In this document: piece after piece, positions 8,201-14,361 of the stretch
Layout of the letters: each line of letters begins with the position of its first letter
Position numbering within the stretch: position 1 is the stretch's first letter
The notes under the pieces: model-generated
The model's database searches: none
Told to the model about the DNA's origin: nothing
What the model saw: only the letters and a program-made list of their open reading frames with translations
Program-made: the position numbers and the translations under genes
From: an uncultured Erysipelotrichaceae bacterium
Lineage (GTDB): Bacteria > Bacillota_I > Bacilli_A > Erysipelotrichales > Coprobacillaceae
Reading direction: 5' to 3'
Length of the DNA stretch: 32,275 nt
Assembly: GCA_947074115.1 (NCBI GenBank)
Contig: CAMTOK010000014.1
Coordinates: 1 to 32,275, forward strand

Positions 8201-9183
8201 AATGAACTAATATTTTCTAACATAATTCCGCATCCTTCAGCAACACAGTTTAATGCGTTTTCAGCAACGAATACTGGAACTCCTAATCCTTCTTCTAAGT
8301 ATTTATCTAAATTATGAAGTAATGCTCCACCACCAGTTAAGAAAATTCCTTTGTTGATGATATCAGCAGATAATTCAGGTGGTGTTTGTTCTAAAACTTG
8401 TCTTGCAGCAATTAAGATTGTACGACAACATTCTTGTAACGCTTCAGCTGTTTCAGTAGCACTAATTGTGATTGAATGTGGTAATCCTGTCACTAAATCT
8501 CTACCTCTAATGCTCATCGTTTTCTTAGGATCTGGTTTATATGCAGTTCCAATTTCCATCTTAATATCTTCTGCAGTACGATCACCGATTAATAATTTAT
8601 ATTTATCTTTAATAAATTTAATTAATTCAGTGTCCATTTTGTCACCTGCATTTTTTAGAGAAGTACTTGTAACGATATCACCTAATGATAATACGGCAAC
8701 ATCTGCAGTTCCACCACCGATGTCGATTACCATGCTTCCTGAAGGTTTAGCAATATCTAATCCAGCACCAATAGCAGCAACTTTTGGTTCTTCCTCTATA
8801 AATACTCTTTTCGCACCACATCTAAGAGCAACGTCTTGGATCGCGCTTTTTTCAATTGAAGTGATATTTGATGGACAACAAATTAAGATTGTTGGTCTTG
8901 CAAATACACCTTTTAAGTTTAATTTATTAATGAAATGAGTTAATAAAACTTCTGTCGTCTGGAAATCAGCGATAACACCATCTTTTAATGGTCTAATTGC
9001 CTGATATTTACCAGGAGTTTTACCAAGCATATCTCTTGCTTCTTGCCCTACAGCAATAGCTTTATTTGTTTCTGTATTAATTGTTACAACTGAAGGTTCA
9101 TTAACAACAATCCCTTCACCTTTAACATAAATAAGAATATTAGCAGTACCTAAATCGATACCAATTTCTTTTGAAAATTTCAT
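8194..9183 (-). CDS. mbl: Rod-shape actin homologue, Mbl-like (MreB family)
   Basis: 329 aa, full length. It forms membrane-associated filaments that guide lateral wall synthesis. Actin-fold nucleotide motifs are visible: phosphate-1 IGIDLGTANILIY (7-19), phosphate-2 VIDIGGGTADVAV (about 152-164) and the adenosine motif GIFLTGGGALLHNL (about 283-296). mreC and mreD are absent, and the gene follows spoIID-spoIIQ, which is the location of mbl in Bacillus. That synteny is why Mbl is preferred over MreB. It has an AGGAGG seven bases before ATG and its own promoter. Bacillus has spoIIID between spoIIQ and mbl; here only 79 nt separate them. Confidence 0.93.
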   Translation of the reverse strand: MKFSKEIGIDLGTANILIYVKGEGIVVNEPSVVTINTETNKAIAVGQEARDMLGKTPGKYQAIRPLKDGVIADFQTTEVLLTHFINKLNLKGVFARPTILICCPSNITSIEKSAIQDVALRCGAKRVFIEEEPKVAAIGAGLDIAKPSGSMVIDIGGGTADVAVLSLGDIVTSTSLKNAGDKMDTELIKFIKDKYKLLIGDRTAEDIKMEIGTAYKPDPKKTMSIRGRDLVTGLPHSITISATETAEALQECCRTILIAARQVLEQTPPELSADIINKGIFLTGGGALLHNLDKYLEEGLGVPVFVAENALNCVAEGCGIMLENISSLK

Positions 9184-9207
9184 ATGTACTCCTCCTATAG
9201 CACTTTA

Positions 9208-9235
9208 ATTGTATCATTTTTTGTTGCAAATACAA
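9208..9235 (-). promoter_or_regulatory. promoter for mbl
   Basis: Minus strand TTGTAT (9230-9235), 16-nt spacer, TACAAT (9208-9213), with TGA ahead of the hexamer as an extended -10. It lies downstream of the spoIIQ terminator, so mbl is expressed independently of the sporulation genes. Confidence 0.6.
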
Positions 9236-9237
9236 GA

Positions 9238-9266
9238 AAAAAATAATAGCGATTATAAATCGCTAT
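9238..9266 (-). terminator. spoIIQ terminator
   Basis: 9-bp stem ATAGCGATT/AATCGCTAT (9246-9266) with a 3-nt loop followed by ATTATTTTTTT. The spoIIQ stop (9263-9265) lies inside the stem. Confidence 0.87.
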
Positions 9267-9913
9267 CTGATAGAAGTGAGTAGCTCACCAATATATTTTT
9301 CTGGGTTTAATAACTTATCCCCAACTTGTAAAATGAATGATAAATGGTTACCTAAATCAGCTTCATAAACGTTTTCACCGCTCTTACCAATTGTATCACC
9401 TTGTTTTACAGTTTGATTAAGTTCAACATTAACGACAGATAATGATTCATAAGTTGTTGATATATTGTTTGAATTTGTAATTGTAACAACCCAACCTAAT
9501 ACAGGATCATTAGTTTTCTTTGTTACTGTTCCACTAATGGCTGCAACAACATCGAAAATCTCATTTTTGTTTGAGTAATCTACACCTTGATTTGGTCTAT
9601 ACACATTTTCAAATAAGATTAATGATGCAGCTTGTTTTTCAGCTGTGTCATCTTTGTCGTAAAAATATCTTACAATACCAATTCCATCAGCAACTGGAGA
9701 TAATACCTTTGTATCTTCTACAACAGTTGGGGTTTCATCTTCAACCTTTGCTGGATCCTTTGTTTGAACATTCGTAACCGGATTGTCATCAAACTCTGAA
9801 TTTTGGTTATCTAAAATACTTTGAATAATTCCTACCCCTCCTAAGAAGAGCGCTAATGCTAAACAAATGCCCACTATTTTCTTATAATGAATTGTTCTCT
9901 TTTTCATATTCAT
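9263..9913 (-). CDS. spoIIQ: Stage II sporulation protein SpoIIQ-like, degenerate LytM/M23 domain
   Basis: 216 aa. One N-terminal membrane helix (about 12-32), a low-complexity acidic linker, then a LytM/M23 fold (about 80-210). In Bacillus SpoIIQ is made in the forespore and pairs with mother-cell SpoIIIAH across the septum during engulfment. Position directly after spoIID and before mbl supports the name. The zinc site is broken: the first His of HxGxD is Asn (NQGVD, N108) and the HxH pair reads HLS (H190, S192), so a structural role is likelier than peptidase activity. The ATG has GAGGTG at 7 nt. A forespore-type promoter motif lies just upstream, partly in the end of spoIID. A plain M23 lipoprotein-like protein is the alternative, but synteny makes that less likely. 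Confidence 0.87.
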   Translation of the reverse strand: MNMKKRTIHYKKIVGICLALALFLGGVGIIQSILDNQNSEFDDNPVTNVQTKDPAKVEDETPTVVEDTKVLSPVADGIGIVRYFYDKDDTAEKQAASLILFENVYRPNQGVDYSNKNEIFDVVAAISGTVTKKTNDPVLGWVVTITNSNNISTTYESLSVVNVELNQTVKQGDTIGKSGENVYEADLGNHLSFILQVGDKLLNPEKYIGELLTSIR

Positions 9914-9929
9914 ACTTTCACCTCGAGTG

Positions 9930-9958
9930 TAGTATGAACAGTTTTTTCTAATATATAC
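9930..9958 (-). promoter_or_regulatory. candidate forespore (sigma-F/G type) promoter for spoIIQ
   Basis: Minus strand GTATA (9954-9958), 17-nt spacer, CATACTA (9930-9936). It fits the forespore class (GnATR ... CATnHTA) and recurs with identical spacing upstream of hdeD and ldh. The -35 lies in the last codons of spoIID. Bacillus spoIIQ is a classic sigma-F gene. Confidence 0.55.
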
Positions 9959-10838
9959 CTATAATATCAATATTTTTATAATAATAATTAAGAATATCTA
10001 AATAATCATAATCTTCTAACGCCATTCCTTGTGCGCCATACTGGCTCATTCCTACCCCATGCCCGTATCCATACGTTGTTATTTTGTAACCAGTCGATGT
10101 TTTTACCAAATCAAAAGATGAAGATGCTAGTCCTAACTTCTCTCTTAATTCTCTTCCTGTTATTGTTTTATTATTTAATGAAACTTCTTTTACATAGCCA
10201 CTATCCGTATATGATTTGACAACCATATTAATAGATCCAGATACATTAAGTAATGATCTTAATTCTTTAAATGTAAACTCACTTGTTCTTTTAAATTTAG
10301 GATCCGTTTCTTTTTCCCATGAACTTTCTACAGCAACCAAATATGGTTGAGTGCCAGTGAAGTATTCCCCACTTCCTGCTGTTTTACCACAACTACTTGC
10401 AAAAAAGAGAGCAGATATATACTTATTATTATACTTCATTGCGATACCTCTTGTTTCTTGAACTGCTTCAGTGACTTTTGCTTTATAGAATTCGTATTGA
10501 CCTCCCCATTTTGTTTTCATCTGTTCATCTGTCAAATAGACTTGCGTTGATGTCGTTGCATCAACTTTAAGATTTCTAGATAAAACATACGTTCTACTAG
10601 CAACTGCTTGTGCTTTTAACGCTTCAATTTCAAAATTTGCTGGCATTTCTCCTGATAAAACACCCACCAAGTAATCTTCTATATCAAGTTTTAGTGTTCC
10701 ACTGTCTGTTTTGACACTCACTATATATTCTTTTTCCTTATGTAAATATAGTTCCTCAATCAAAATCTTTAGTGGTAATGATGTAATTATAGCAATGAGT
10801 ATAACTATCAGTGTTATCTTTATATATATTTTTTTCAT
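9948..10838 (-). CDS. spoIID: Stage II sporulation protein D (lytic transglycosylase)
   Basis: 296 aa. An N-terminal membrane helix (about 5-27) anchors a SpoIID domain (about 45-290). It is the mother-cell peptidoglycan lytic transglycosylase that, with SpoIIP and SpoIIM, drives engulfment. The catalytic Glu is in LSGEMPANFEIEALKAQAV (E64), followed by the family motifs ALFFASSCGKT and YGYGHGVGMSQYGAQGMA near the C-terminus. It is the first gene of the spoIID-spoIIQ pair. No SD precedes the ATG; instead CATATATT, resembling a sigma-E -10, lies 6 nt before it, so the mRNA may be leaderless. The next Met is at residue 65, so no later start is plausible. Confidence 0.95.
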   Translation of the reverse strand: MKKIYIKITLIVILIAIITSLPLKILIEELYLHKEKEYIVSVKTDSGTLKLDIEDYLVGVLSGEMPANFEIEALKAQAVASRTYVLSRNLKVDATTSTQVYLTDEQMKTKWGGQYEFYKAKVTEAVQETRGIAMKYNNKYISALFFASSCGKTAGSGEYFTGTQPYLVAVESSWEKETDPKFKRTSEFTFKELRSLLNVSGSINMVVKSYTDSGYVKEVSLNNKTITGRELREKLGLASSSFDLVKTSTGYKITTYGYGHGVGMSQYGAQGMALEDYDYLDILNYYYKNIDIIGIY

Positions 10839-10844
10839 ATAATA

Positions 10845-10872
10845 AATATATGAACCAATATTATATTTATGT
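10845..10872 (-). promoter_or_regulatory. candidate sigma-E-like promoter of spoIID
   Basis: CATATATT (10845-10852) fits CATAnnnT, and ACATAAA (10866-10872) is a partial -35 at 13 nt spacing. The start point would fall about 1 nt before the ATG. AT-rich sequence makes chance matches common, so support is weak. Confidence 0.3.
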
Positions 10873-10982
10873 CATAACATTATTATTCGTAAATGAGTCT
10901 CTTATTTAAACAAATAGAAACAAAATATATGAATATCTCTAACTCTATCAATAGATATATTCTTTTCTCAAGTCTTCTATTT

Positions 10983-10991
10983 TGTTATAAT
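10983..10991 (+). promoter_or_regulatory. extended -10 promoter for the GNAT gene
   Basis: TGT-TATAAT at 10983-10991 without a good -35. An 8-bp inverted repeat (ACAAAATA near 10919, TATTTTGT 10978-10985) overlaps it and could be an operator. Confidence 0.5.
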
Positions 10992-11011
10992 GTCCTTAAT
11001 AGGAGGTATAT

Positions 11012-11518
11012 ATGAACGTTCAATACGCATCAATTCAAGATATTAATCATATTATAGATATAATTGATCAATCAAAAGCCTATTTTAAGGAAAGTCACAT
11101 TAATCAATGGCAAGATGGTTATCCTAATAGAGATACATTTAATGAGGATATACTTAATAATAAATGCTTTGTATTAAAAGATAATGATCTTATACTCGGA
11201 ACTATGTACTTCGCAATTGAAGAAGATCCAACTTATAAAGACATTGAAGGCTCATGGTTAACGAATGCTAAATATGCTGTGATCCATCGTATTGCTGTTT
11301 TGCAAAAAGAAAAAGGTCGTGGATATGCTCAATACTTATTAGACTATGCAATCAAAACTTGTATAGATAATAATATAGAAAGTATACGCATAGATACCCA
11401 TATAGATAATAAATCTATGCAGAGTTTTCTTAAACGACATGGATTTACGCTATGTGGTACAGTGACTCTCCCAAGCGGTGATAGCAGGATAGCTTTTGAA
11501 TTATTAGTGCATAAATAG
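11012..11518 (+). CDS. GNAT-family N-acetyltransferase
   Basis: 168 aa, single GNAT domain. The acetyl-CoA-binding motif A region reads VIHRIAVLQKEKGRGYAQYL (about 88-107), with the pyrophosphate-binding GRGYA loop, and motif B follows near FLKRHGFTLCG (about 144-154). It would transfer an acetyl group from acetyl-CoA to an amine, but the acceptor cannot be inferred. The SD AGGAGG is well placed. It is followed after 40 nt by the ferritin-like gene, and the hairpin between them contains the SD of the second gene, so the two are probably one transcript with partial termination. Confidence 0.85.
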   Translation: MNVQYASIQDINHIIDIIDQSKAYFKESHINQWQDGYPNRDTFNEDILNNKCFVLKDNDLILGTMYFAIEEDPTYKDIEGSWLTNAKYAVIHRIAVLQKEKGRGYAQYLLDYAIKTCIDNNIESIRIDTHIDNKSMQSFLKRHGFTLCGTVTLPSGDSRIAFELLVHK

Positions 11519-11520
11519 CA

Positions 11521-11557
11521 AACACCTCACATATAGTTTTATGTGGAGGTGTTTTTT
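11521..11557 (+). terminator. terminator hairpin that sequesters the next SD
   Basis: AACACCTCACAT (11521-11532) pairs with ATGTGGAGGTGTT (11541-11553, one bulged G) and is followed by TTTTTT. The 3' arm contains the SD GGAGG (11545-11549) of the ferritin-like gene, so the structure can stop transcription and, if read through, also mask translation initiation. Confidence 0.8.
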
Positions 11558-11558
11558 T

Positions 11559-12086
11559 ATGAATCAATATATGTTAGATATACCTTATCCTTCTATTAAA
11601 GGATTAGATTTAAATGTAACTTACGGACAAATGTTGCTCTCCAACTTAGGAGGAACTGTTTCTGAAATGAGCGCGATTAGCTTATATATTTATAATGCTG
11701 TTTTGTTGGAAACACAATGGCCTGAACTCTCAACAGCTTTCTTATCAATTAGTCAAACTGAAATGAAACATTTACAATTATTTTCAAGAATGTGTTCTAT
11801 GCTTGGTGTTGACCCAAGATTATGGGATTGTCAAAATGATTTTCTAGAATATTGGTCACCTGGTTATAATGTTTATCCAAGACAAATTAAAACAATGTTA
11901 GAGAACGCAATTATCTCAGAAAATCATGCAATTCAAAATTATGAATATCAATTAAGATGCATACAAGAACCAATCATACAAAGTGTACTTAATCGTATTA
12001 TACTTGATGAAAAACATCATGTGCATATATTAGAAAATTTCTTAAATGAATATATGTCTACTAAAAATATAAATTCATATGAATAA
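11559..12086 (+). CDS. Ferritin-like diiron (rubrerythrin-type) protein
   Basis: 175 aa from the ATG at 11559, 9 nt after GGAGG; a longer reading from 11541 would start inside the terminator stem and is rejected. The predicted four-helix bundle carries the expected metal ligands: Glu in TVSEMSAISLY (E36), ExxH in QTEMKHLQ (E68, H71), Glu in ISENHAIQNYE (E121), and ExxH in LDEKHHVHI (E151, H154). This is the ferritin-like pattern of rubrerythrin and related spore-coat manganese catalases. No rubredoxin-like Cys4 domain is present. It may act in peroxide or iron handling; the exact activity is not determinable. It converges on the DUF4236 gene through a shared terminator. Confidence 0.8.
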   Translation: MNQYMLDIPYPSIKGLDLNVTYGQMLLSNLGGTVSEMSAISLYIYNAVLLETQWPELSTAFLSISQTEMKHLQLFSRMCSMLGVDPRLWDCQNDFLEYWSPGYNVYPRQIKTMLENAIISENHAIQNYEYQLRCIQEPIIQSVLNRIILDEKHHVHILENFLNEYMSTKNINSYE

Positions 12087-12107
12087 AAGACCGAAAGGTC
12101 TTTTATT
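12082..12107. terminator. bidirectional terminator (ferritin-like / DUF4236)
   Basis: 11-bp perfect stem AATAAAAGACC/GGTCTTTTATT with a GAAA tetraloop. U-rich sequence follows on both strands, and the stop codons of both converging genes lie within it. Confidence 0.88.
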
Positions 12108-12576
12108 GTTCTATATTAGCAATACTTTCTTGTAAATCTATTTTCTGGTTTTCTAATTCTTCTAATTCTAACCTTTTTTCTTCTAGTAATGCTGTGTGTT
12201 CTTCAATAATTTGACTCACCGCGGTCATATCACTTTGTTTAATATCACTTGATCCACTAATAGCATTACCTACTATAATACCAATAATAATTATTATTAT
12301 TTCTTTATAATGTTTTTTAAAGAAACCTGTTTTTTTCTCTTCAGTTTCTTTAATTTTAAGATCTTGATTGAAGTTCTCTTTAGGTTCTGTATGTACAGTA
12401 CTTATTTTTTTTTGAAATCTTACCGGACCAGTTCCACCATATACTCTTGTCCCTTTCTTATTTGTACTTATCCTTGCACCTTTAACGCCAGTGGAAATTC
12501 CAACGCCACCTTTGGATGATAAATTTAATCTTGTATTCTTACCGATTTTAAATGATTTTCTAAATGTTAATCCCAT
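12103..12576 (-). CDS. DUF4236 protein with membrane helix and coiled-coil tail
   Basis: 157 aa. The N-terminus (1-53) is a DUF4236 domain, recognisable from GLTFRKSFKIGKNTRLNLS, GVGISTGVKGARIS and the closing GGTGPV. A charged linker, one very Ile-rich membrane helix (about 91-107) and a C-terminal Glu/Leu-rich coiled coil (about 120-157) follow. The function of DUF4236 is unknown. It lies 12 nt after the secreted Cys-rich gene and is probably co-transcribed. Both proteins carry a similar EExxxELEE-type coiled coil outside or across the membrane and could pair. The SD AAGGGGG precedes the ATG. No enzymatic motif is seen. Confidence 0.75.
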   Translation of the reverse strand: MGLTFRKSFKIGKNTRLNLSSKGGVGISTGVKGARISTNKKGTRVYGGTGPVRFQKKISTVHTEPKENFNQDLKIKETEEKKTGFFKKHYKEIIIIIIGIIVGNAISGSSDIKQSDMTAVSQIIEEHTALLEEKRLELEELENQKIDLQESIANIEQ

Positions 12577-12588
12577 TTTATAACCCCC

Positions 12589-13155
12589 TTAATAACATTT
12601 TTGACAGGCACGCATACCGCTTGTATTTGCTTTTTCAAGGGTAATTTGTGTCGGTGTTTTCATTCGGCTACATGTTGAACTCGAGTGATAAATAGTAGCA
12701 TCAGATCCTTTTATCCATACCATTTGACTCGTTTCATTAACTACAGCTTCACTTTGTTGTGTGGCCTCAGATTGTGTTGTTGAAGACTGACTTGATGACG
12801 ACTGCGTTGAAGTTGATTGATTCGAAGAAGATTGTGTAGTAGAAGACCCTGCAGTTTGGGTTGAAGCTGTTTCTTGTTTTTTTGCTTCTTCTTGAGCTTT
12901 TGCTGCTGCCTCACTTGCTAATTTCTCTTCTTCAACCTTTTTTGCTGCTGCAACGAGCGCTAATTCTTTTTCTTGTTCCAATTCTAAGATTTCTTCATTT
13001 TTTTCTTGAATTAAAGATTCAATTGATGACAATTCATTTTCTAATTCTTTTTGCTCACTTATTAAATTTTCATAGTCTGTGCTAGATATTGCTCCTATAT
13101 TTCCAAATACACCAAAAATAAACACAACTAATATAAATAATACTATTTTTTTCAT
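12589..13155 (-). CDS. Secreted coiled-coil protein with Cys-rich C-terminal module
   Basis: 188 aa from the ATG at 13153-13155, which lies 8 nt after GGAGG; an upstream in-frame ATG overlaps the SD and is rejected. A signal peptide (about 1-23) is followed by a Glu-rich coiled coil (about 25-95), a long Ser/Thr/Gln linker (about 96-142) and a C-terminal module of about 43 residues. That module, with VWIKGSDATIYH, STCSRMK and the final GMRACQKCY, resembles the small (Y/V)xTxxGxKYHxxxCxxL...CxxC modules found at the ends of many Firmicute surface and nuclease-type proteins, which probably bind a metal through three Cys and a His. The specific function is unknown. It is the first gene of a pair with the DUF4236 gene. 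Confidence 0.75.
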   Translation of the reverse strand: MKKIVLFILVVFIFGVFGNIGAISSTDYENLISEQKELENELSSIESLIQEKNEEILELEQEKELALVAAAKKVEEEKLASEAAAKAQEEAKKQETASTQTAGSSTTQSSSNQSTSTQSSSSQSSTTQSEATQQSEAVVNETSQMVWIKGSDATIYHSSSTCSRMKTPTQITLEKANTSGMRACQKCY

Positions 13156-13235
13156 TAACTTTACCTCCATATTTTTCCATATTTATAATATTAACAAAAA
13201 AATAATATAATTTCATTTATTTTTACATATTTAAT

Positions 13236-13267
13236 ATAAAAACCATATTTGATAATCAAATATGGTT
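13236..13267 (-). terminator. terminator of the hdeD/Ca-repeat operon
   Basis: Perfect stem AACCATATTTGA/TCAAATATGGTT (13241-13267) with a TAA loop followed by TTTTATATT. It separates this operon from the secreted-protein/DUF4236 pair. Confidence 0.87.
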
Positions 13268-13272
13268 AAACA

Positions 13273-13707
13273 TTATTTTAATTTTTTTCTAAACTCGCGA
13301 ATCTCTTGATCCAGTTTATCTAATGCATTATCTAATACATCTGCGAGATAATCTCCAAATTCAAGCATATCATATAAATCTTTTAATGCTTCTATAACGC
13401 CTTCTTCAATTTCTTCACCTGAAGCAATTTCTACTAAGTCTCCATCACCATCTTTATCATATAAGATTTGATCAGGAATATCGTTGTCATTTGTATCTTT
13501 AAAATAAAGATTAAATTCACCATCTCCTGTTGTATCAATAGCTAATGTATCAATATTACCATTTCCTGTTGTATCAAGTAATGCTAAATCTGGTTCTTTG
13601 TCTCCATCAATATCAATAAGGATTTGGTCTCTTGTACCTCTAATTAATGTTTTTCTTAAATCCTTATCAAATTTCATTTTTCTTTTTAATTTCTTTAATG
13701 TTCCCAT
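13273..13707 (-). CDS. Small protein with five 13-residue Asp-rich (Ca-binding-like) repeats
   Basis: 144 aa with no signal peptide or membrane helix. After a basic N-terminus (about 1-27), five tandem repeats begin with Asp at residues 32, 45, 58, 71 and 84, exactly 13 apart, on the pattern DxxGDGxxDxxxx (for example DTTGNGNIDTLAI, DTTGDGEFNLYFK). This resembles EF-hand loops or type-3 thrombospondin-like calcium sites, but the 13-residue spacing leaves no room for EF-hand helices. An acidic, probably helical C-terminal half (about 95-140) follows and ends in a basic tail. It lies 10 nt after hdeD with its own AAGGAG SD, so the two form an operon with a forespore-type promoter motif. Calcium binding is inferred and the role is unknown. 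Confidence 0.75.
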   Translation of the reverse strand: MGTLKKLKRKMKFDKDLRKTLIRGTRDQILIDIDGDKEPDLALLDTTGNGNIDTLAIDTTGDGEFNLYFKDTNDNDIPDQILYDKDGDGDLVEIASGEEIEEGVIEALKDLYDMLEFGDYLADVLDNALDKLDQEIREFRKKLK

Positions 13708-13717
13708 AATGTCTCCT

Positions 13718-14248
13718 TTAATTATTAAATTTTGATAACGTAAATATTGTTGCTAAGAATCCGATACCTTTCATAATGAAACTTAATCCAACTAAAACTG
13801 TTATTGCTATAATACCTACAATAGGATCAAACATTGAACATAATCCTAATCCAATAGCAATAATTCCTAGTATAAGAATAAGCCACCATGAGCCATACCC
13901 CAGTTTTTTACAATCAAATGCACCAATTATCCTTACGATTCCAGAGAAGATAATCCATACCCCAAATATGTACGGTAACATTGTCGCTACAAAGAAACCA
14001 TTAAATAATAATATAACACCCATTATTATATCAACAATTCCCTCGAATAATAGCCATCCTGAACCTGTATACTGTTTTGCTCCCGAGAAATAATAAACTA
14101 GTGTTAATACCCCAGAAACCAATGCTAGAATAGCGATCATCCATGCAACTGAAACTAATGTAGCTGCTGGATTGAAAAGCGACATAATACCTACTGCAAT
14201 CATAGCGATTGCAGCAATGATTGAAATGACTTTTTGCCATCCATTCAT
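13718..14248 (-). CDS. HdeD-family (DUF308) membrane protein
   Basis: 176 aa from the ATG at 14246-14248, 8 nt after the AAGGAG SD; two upstream in-frame starts lie too close to the SD. About six hydrophobic helices in three hairpin-like pairs, rich in Gly, Ile and aromatic residues, with no charged pore motif. The pattern (NPAATLVSVAWMIAILALVSG, then repeated GWLLFEGIVDIIMGVILL) is that of the DUF308/HdeD family, whose E. coli member is linked to acid resistance; the biochemical role is not established. It is the first gene of an operon with the Asp-repeat protein. Its upstream region carries GTATG-N17-CATAATA, matching the spoIIQ element, so forespore expression is proposed. Confidence 0.82.
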   Translation of the reverse strand: MNGWQKVISIIAAIAMIAVGIMSLFNPAATLVSVAWMIAILALVSGVLTLVYYFSGAKQYTGSGWLLFEGIVDIIMGVILLFNGFFVATMLPYIFGVWIIFSGIVRIIGAFDCKKLGYGSWWLILILGIIAIGLGLCSMFDPIVGIIAITVLVGLSFIMKGIGFLATIFTLSKFNN

Positions 14249-14270
14249 TGTCATCACTCCTTTTCTTTGA

Positions 14271-14299
14271 TATTATGCCCTAACTCGATTTCTTCATAC
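14271..14299 (-). promoter_or_regulatory. candidate forespore (sigma-F/G type) promoter for hdeD operon
   Basis: Minus strand GTATG (14295-14299), 17-nt spacer, CATAATA (14271-14277) preceded by GGG. GGGCATAATA fits the sigma-F -10 pattern GGnnAnAnTR fully. The predicted start near 14265 lies just before the hdeD SD. Confidence 0.5.
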
Positions 14300-14302
14300 G
14301 AA

Positions 14303-14335
14303 TAAAAAAACAACACAAACCATTCTGTGTTGTTT
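14303..14335 (-). terminator. GH25 lysozyme terminator
   Basis: 10-bp stem AAACAACACA/TGTGTTGTTT (14308-14335) followed by a U run. It insulates the lysozyme gene from the hdeD promoter. Confidence 0.87.
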
Positions 14336-14361
14336 CTTTAATAAAAACGTATACTTTTTTA

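Noticed and set aside
8351-8938. 195-aa open frame antisense to mbl
   Set aside because: It lies entirely within a secure conserved gene, has no SD or promoter, and looks like a frame shadow.
11541-11558. Longer start for the ferritin-like protein
   Set aside because: It would begin inside the terminator stem and include the SD; the ATG at 11559 is correctly spaced.
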